From Chamaelirium japonicum (taxonomy: Eukaryota; Streptophyta; Magnoliopsida; Liliales; Melanthiaceae): a DNA stretch of 64,000 nt. The DNA is taken from assembly GCA_947650365.1 (NCBI GenBank), contig OX393549.1:34690910-34754909 (forward strand), given 5' to 3'. Under the pieces are notes generated by a model. The model made no database searches and was not told the origin of the DNA. It was given only the letters and a program-made list of their open reading frames with translations. Numbering within the stretch: position 1 is the stretch's first letter; each line of letters opens with the position of its first letter. Positions 58,046 through 64,000 of this stretch are shown in pieces. A program made the translations under genes and the position numbers.

Positions 58046-61000
58046 CTTTTCTTTCCAATAAAACATATTCCCATACTTTCCTGCCAAGCGACTCCAGAAA
58101 CTTCGGGGTATGTCTAAATCAATCGAGGCACCAACGTTGAAATTTAAGATATTGCCTGCCAAAAATAAAACCAAGATATGTGCATTTAATAAAAGCAAAA
58201 GATGACCATGCTTTGATTTCCATCGTATTAGATCGACAATAATACTTGGATATTAAAACCAAAGGATTACACTTTTGTTTTTTGAGATTAGTAGGTGTCC
58301 CAAAACCTTTCGGGCAATGGACCACCCACTTCGGGCTCGGACTAGTCCCTACGGGAATGCGCACCGACCCACTCGGAAGTTTCCCTACACACTCCTGGGT
58401 AAATCGAGGGGGAGAGGAATTGAACCCACAACCTCCTCACCCAAGCATCAGTTGCTTACCAACTCTGCTATCCCCTGGTGGGTAAGGATTACACATGCTG
58501 GGTCCTGGTATGCTGTGTCAGTTCCCACAAGTTTAATATTATCTCAACAACCTAGTTCAATTGAATCACCAAAAACTTACTGTGAGGTTTTGGAGCTACA
58601 TCAGTTCTTACCAAATGTTGGATCAGCAACAAAGATAATAGTCCTATCATCCACTTGCCAAAAGTCTTTAACAGCTAATCCTGCAACAAAAACAAACCAC
58701 TACAGTGAAAAAAAAAAGATAGACAACTATAAAAGCGGATATCTATACCAGAATCCAATAGAACAAAAGCAAAGCACTACAATGAGCCACGACTACTGAT
58801 AATATAGCAAGCTGGTGATATGGAAGATACAATGTTGAACTCAGGGCTTCAATTTGATGAAGGTCTCGGGCTTTCTAAGTCTTACCTGGCGTGTCTTCAT
58901 GCCCCCCCCCCCCCCCCCCAAAAAAAAAAGTCTTACCTGGCGTGTCCGGATAGTTCTGTGCTAGGATTCTCAGCTTAAATCCTGTATCCTTTTCAAGATC
59001 AGCAATCTCTTGACAAAGTCGATTCTCCTGATAATAGTCTAAGATGTCAGCATTAATTTATTGTGTAAAGACTCATGAACAATGTAGAAGATTATTTAAA
59101 TAAGAGTCAATAGTATGTAACAGTTTGAAAGTAGACACCTCGGTTGAGGTTGACTGGAAAAGCTCATCTAGTCCAATACAATTTGTATAAAATAGAAAAG
59201 AACATAACATGGCAGGATTTTTGGTGAGGTATCACCAGCAAATCACAACAATTCCAAGTTTACCAGCACAAACGCTCTAGGATTGCCCAACCCAGGTCTT
59301 TATGGATCGTCAAGTAGCCCGTTTGGACCACTTTCAGCATGCCGGCCCATCTTTATTGGACCCTTATGGATTTTTATTATTTATTTATACAAAATTCGGA
59401 ATATTTAATTGGCTAATTTAGGCTTATGAGTTTTAAGTTTGTTTAGGCATGTTTTAGTCCCATGCTGCCTATATGGGTTTTGGGTTTTCTATTAGTTTTG
59501 ACAAGTTTATATAAAGACTTGATGGCTATTGTAATGGGCATGCTTGAGAAGAATAGAATTATTGCTTTATTGCCATGGGCTTCCTGAGAAGGAAGATCAA
59601 AATCTACGGCGAAAAACTTCAGGGTGTGAAACTCTAATTCTGTGAGAAACAATTAGTTTATATTCTCTCCTTTTCCTCATCTTCCTAGATCTCCCCTTTT
59701 CCTATCTTGGATCTATAGTCATCAGCCACCCCGCAAGACAACACAGCTTGCCGGCCACCCCACAGGGTAACACAGCTCGCTAGCCACCCCGCAAGGCCGC
59801 ACAGCCCCGCCAGCCACCGCACAAGGCAGCCCAGACCAGCCACCAGCCCGCAAGCCACCACAGGGCAGCAACAAGCCTACCGGCCACCCACAAGCAACGA
59901 GGCCACTGACCACTCAGCACGGCAACAATGAGTCGACGCCTACCACGTCGAGGTCCGACAAGCCCAATGATGGCTGTCAATCGCCCAATCTAATCCTCCG
60001 AGACTTGTTCGTGGCCAACAGCATCTCGAGTCCACTCAACGACTCTATTGACGCCTTCAAGATTCAGATTTGCATGATTGGAGACTTCTGCATCAACACC
60101 AGAGTGCTAGACGCTTGCTCAACGAGGTGTTGGTTGATCTGATCCATTCCTGAGAGGTGATTTCCATTCTATACGGTATTCTTTCAACCTTCCCATCAAT
60201 CCAAGCTCTAGAATATAATTAGTATCCTTTTGCTATCGGATTGATAAATCTGAAATATTATATGAGCCTATGCCAACCGATAGAAAATCATTGAGCTTGG
60301 TTTATGTTATTTAAATCCTTTATACTTGCTAAAGTCCTTTTTTTATTACCATATGGAAGCCCTAACCTGGGGAGTTCTAACTTCTCTCCGATCAGGATTA
60401 GAATTGTGCCACAGGACTGCAACCTATTCAGTATCATACATTCACCGAATCTAGGCTTTTAACTTAGTGTGAATTGGAGTAAACTACTGAAATCTAAATT
60501 AAAATATGTTCTTTAATTTATCTTTTTGTAGATCATCATCTTTGCATGGGTGTCCTGCACCAATTTGGTATCAGAGCATATAGGTTAGGTTAGGGATTTG
60601 CTAGTGCATGACAACCCGAAGTGGCAAAATCTACAACCAAACTAAGAATCTCAATGCTCAAGTGACAAGAGGCCCTAGCGGCTATCGGTCAAGTGTTGGT
60701 CGAGCTCAACACCCATCTTAGGGAAGTGGAGACTGTCACTAATCTCCCCGTGTGCGACACAATGAAGTAACCGTGAACGACATTCTAAATGACAACAATG
60801 ATCTAGTTTCACAAGTGGATGAGATTCCACAAGGTAGTAGGTACGACCCACGAGACCGAGGCCACCACCATGGCCATGAGAATGCTGATAAACGCGCTAT
60901 GCATAACATCAAAATTGTAGCTCCAACCTTTGATGGACGATCAAAATCAACATGCAAGCCTTAATTGCCAAGCAATTCATAGGGATGAAAGGGTGATCGT

Positions 61001-62778
61001 TTGGAAGCCAAGAGGCCTCCGCTGGCTAAGGAAAAAGTTCACAATTAATGCAAAGATTAGATAATCCTCCAAAGCATTTCAATCAAAAGGTTTCAAGGCT
61101 CAAATTTGTTTTCAGAGATATGACATATTATTGAAGAACCTATGCAAAACCAGCAATTTAAATTAGTCAAAGAGTTATTCTAATGATCTCAAGTGGAATG
61201 ATCTGACCAAGAGATCTATGAAAATAGATCTAAGCGTTTGCAGACCAATCACAAAAGTCAATAGATGATGATCTTGAATGACAAAGTAATTCCACATGAA
61301 GCAGATTTAGCAATGTTGTAGTCGCCGTGGCAAGCAAACGAGGACAATCACCAGTGTAGCTACCCCGTTGGCAGGCTGGTGGTCTGCTGGGCCATTGATG
61401 GAGGCCAGCGGCCAACAGGGCCGCAGGGAAGCAGGTCGATAGTCAGTTGGGCTACTAGAATGGCCGGCAGGGTGCAGGGATGAATGGCGGCTTTGGTAGT
61501 TGCACGAGGCACGGACAAAGGAGAAGGGTGGCCGGAGTTCTTCGATGGCACAGGGAGAGAGAGATAGGGAGATGAGAAGAAGAGAGGGGGGAGGGGAACC
61601 TAGGCTTCATCACCTAGGGTTTGCTCGGCTTCATCACCAAGCAAGAGACTCTTTCAAAAAAGCACTCATGCATAAAGCAAAAAATTTTATTAATCCAAGC
61701 ATGGAACATAAATATGGCAATAGGGGTCTTTAAATAACCAGCCAAGCACCCATACATCTGAAATTTATCCAATATGGGACTAACAAACTTCTAAATTAGG
61801 TAAAACACTTAGGCTAAGATTAACACAAAATAACTATCATCTTCCAAGTCTTGCATCTGAGTGGGCCGCCCGCCTATGTCGACGTCCATAAACGTGAGTG
61901 ATCGGTGGCAAAATATCCTCACCAATGACTTTATGAAACATACATTTGGGAAACCACTCTTCCACAACACCAACTAAATTTTCATTGACACCTTTCTCAG
62001 CATGCCTATTTGAAGAACGCTAATCTCATGAAAATAGTAACACTCATTTTGGATCAAATTGTTCTTCATGTTTACACTTCAGATTAGTGTTCTATGCCAA
62101 ACCAAGGCAACTTGACAAGAGAGGGGCTTGCCAAGAAGCCTAGAAGGCCAGTTGGTAGGTAGGAAACCTACTTCGTTGGTACTACCGTTTAAGCGGGCAC
62201 AACTATGGAGCAATATACCACTCTTGACAAGTGGAAATCATAAATACATTTCGTTCCGAATACCACGACCCAAACTGACATTCTTTCTGCTCGTGTGCCC
62301 TAAATCTTTGTCAGAATTTGATTAATCATGGATTAATTAGAATAGAAAAAACAAAAAACAAAACGAAAAACTGTACAGACTAAAAATTCAGCATCTAGAC
62401 TTGCCAACCTATGATGATGGGCTACTTGAAAGTTGAAACCTTGTCCTAGCAAACCTGCTAAACTTTTCAACAGTTCTAGGAAGTGCTAAATATGCAGTAA
62501 TAAACCAGCTAAACATTTACTTTTTTCCTAGTGCTCTTTCATCTGCAATGCTTTAAGCAAAAATAAAATAGTGACTATTGAATCGAGTAAAAAGACATAT
62601 TATGATGATGAGAGGTGTCGCTTTTATCTTTTATAAATGCCACATACAAGTAAAACCAAGAGAAATGTTCAAACCTGGCCTGTGGAGAGAAACCCAGCAA
62701 TGTCAATTACTGGACTAAATTCTTTAGGAAGCAGTTCTGGCTTGTTGACCCCAACTTTTGCTTCAACTGATCCAAGTC
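58046..62778 (-). CDS. Thylakoid lumenal 15.0-kDa-like protein (TPM domain), partial, four exons
   Basis: Nuclear gene for a predicted chloroplast lumen protein of unclear function. Exons: 62675-62778, 58937-59027, 58612-58680 and 58046-58155, all with GT-AG sites and consistent phase (374 bp). The product reads through VNKPELLPKEFSPVIDIAGFL, DTGFKLRILAQNYPDTPG, FWQVDDRTIIFVADPTFG and DIPRSFWSRLAGKYGNMFYW. This matches my memory of Arabidopsis At5g52970 (thylakoid lumenal 15.0 kDa protein 2) and the TPM family. The transit-peptide exon(s) lie past the right edge. The expected last exon (about 30 residues after FYWKEK) is not found down to the MULE, although a good donor follows 58046. The gene may have lost its end. 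Confidence 0.88.
58273..58483 (-). mobile_element. Full-length Au-like tRNA-derived SINE, 211 bp
   Basis: Lies in an intron of the lumen-protein gene, in the same sense. On the minus strand it has a tRNA-like head with box A (GATAGCAGAGTTGGTAAGC) and box B (GGTTGTGGGTTCAATTCC), then the Au-type body ending CGAAAGGTTTTGGGACACC and a T-rich tail. A perfect 11-bp duplication AAGGATTACAC flanks it (58262-58272 and 58484-58494). Confidence 0.92.
59028..62674 (-). other. Large intron of the lumen-protein gene with LTR-element fossils
   Basis: Bounded by donor CAG|GTTTGA at 62674 and acceptor ATCAG at 59028. It contains the gypsy-like remnant described separately and a second Pro/Gly-rich patch at about 61320-61500. 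61500-62670 shows nothing recognisable. Confidence 0.75.
59295..60964 (+). mobile_element. Gypsy-like LTR and gag remnant
   Basis: A probable LTR (approximate start 59295, end about 60565) is followed by a tRNA-Met primer-binding site TGGTATCAGAGC at about 60569-60580. A gag-like stretch then ends in VAPTFDGRSK (to 60964), the usual start of a Ty3-type gag core. A short tandem repeat of GCCACCCCGCAAGG type lies inside the LTR (59725-59860). No second LTR, protease or polymerase is recognised. It is broken in many places and antisense to the host gene. Confidence 0.6.
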
Positions 62779-64000
62779 CTGCATATTTCAGTTGTAAAAA
62801 CTCTTGTAAGTCACCTCCCAAAAAATAAAAAATAAAAATAAAAACTCTTGTAAGTCATTTCTCAGCAAACTGTACTAAGTTACCAAGCATAAATAAAGGA
62901 TAAATATCAGCGACAGGACATGAATTTAGTAATTTACACGCATATCAATTAGTCATAAGACCATTATAATCATCAAGGGATTTCCACTAGTTAAGGACCT
63001 AAGGTAGCAAATCTGTTCAAAAATAATAAAAAACAGAAACTCAAAGAATAAGAGAAAATTATACACATGATAGACGCTACATTAGCCAAAATAATCAACA
63101 AATACATCATTGGCATTGTTTATCAAGCTTGCCAAATGTAAAAAAAAAACCCTCAAGGAACAAGAGTGAATGGATATTCTCATTAGGCCTGTAGTTTGTC
63201 ATGTAGGAGAGTTGTCTTACCGGTTGTTGATTCATAGGATCATTGCCTTTGGCTCACCAAATAGGAGTTGTGAAGGCGGTCTATGTTGCATGGTCAACCA
63301 TATTTTTCTTCCATGGATAAGAAGTACTATGTCTGTTTGATGATTGTTTACGACTTGAACGAATGAGAATCGCCGAATATACAATCAATTTTTTTCTAAA
63401 CATGCTTGAATAGAAAGGGCCCGTCCTCAATTTGCAGTTGAACATGAAATAATACATACAACTAGCATCATAACAATATCAAAATAAATCACGAGGACCT
63501 ATAAGCATCATAAAAATTCATCATCAGGCCACACAATTTTATGAATGAAGATTATGCATCCGTGTGTGAATCTTTAAATCACAAGCGTAGTTGAGACAAA
63601 AAACTTCTCACACACAATCGTGGTGATGAAATCAAGAGTGTTGGGGAACCTACGATGTCCTGTGCACACACGGCTAGAGCCCATAGTTACCAAATCGAGC
63701 GTTTTTTTGAAAAAAACGCTTATCAATCCGAAGTCGTAGCAAACAGGAAAAAAACTCATTTTTTTGAAAAAAACGTCCATACGCATTTTATACGCGTTTA
63801 AAACGGGAAAAACACGTATAAAACACATCAGGTTTGGTCCGGGTTTAAATCGGGTTAGGATTTTATTTTGTTCGTGCTTAATAAACGCATATGCTATATG
63901 TTTTGAACTTTTGACTACTTAATGTTGGAAAATGACATATATACATACTTGGTATCATTTTTAAGATTTTTTTTTGTTTTTTCTGATGTTTTCACATTTT
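62779..64000 (-). other. Upstream intron of the lumen-protein gene (right edge)
   Basis: Follows the acceptor ATGCAG before 62778. I see no further exon, transposon end or long repeat. An AAAACG-rich degenerate stretch at 63690-63850 may be an old repeat. Confidence 0.5.

Overview
This is nuclear DNA of a flowering plant. It is AT-rich, has spliced genes with GT-AG introns, encodes a VPS33 of plant type and a thylakoid-lumen protein, and is crowded with plant transposon families (copia and gypsy-like LTR elements, L1- and RTE-type LINEs, an Au-like tRNA-derived SINE, hAT-type MITEs, a Helitron and a Mutator-like element). I cannot place the species.

Two host genes account for most of the window, both on the minus strand. 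The first is VPS33, the SM protein of the HOPS/CORVET vacuolar tethering complexes. Its start codon is at 40611 and twelve exons (960 bp, 320 codons, about the N-terminal half of the family) run leftward to 184; the rest lies beyond the left edge. The half-gene occupies more than 40 kb because five introns have been inflated by transposons. Intron 10 (454-18139) holds a solo LTR, a copia element and a gag-protease LTR element. Intron 9 holds a 4-kb L1 LINE. Intron 8 holds a copia fossil with a nested solo LTR. Intron 6 holds an hAT-like element and an RTE-type LINE remnant. Intron 3 holds an hAT MITE, a gypsy scrap and simple repeats. The second host gene, at 58046-62778, is a thylakoid lumenal 15.0-kDa-like protein; four exons are visible, its first exon(s) lie off the right edge, and its expected last exon is not found.

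Between them, only 281 bp upstream of the VPS33 start codon, sits the most interesting structure: an 11.45-kb Mutator-like element (40893-52343) with terminal inverted repeats of about 49 bp and a 9-bp target duplication. It carries a MURA-type transposase on the minus strand and, converging on it, a multi-exon DUF1985/Ulp1-like cysteine protease gene on the plus strand, the layout known from Kaonashi-type MULEs. Two arrays of roughly 91-bp repeats, each unit with the same short hairpin, lie on either side of the protease gene. Both genes carry in-frame stops, so the copy looks recently decayed.

From 52353 to 58045 there is an intergenic stretch with a Helitron (52590-53084), a GA-rich minisatellite, an hAT MITE, a foldback MITE and a SINE fragment. 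Target duplications could be read directly for ten insertions, which makes the order of events unusually legible.
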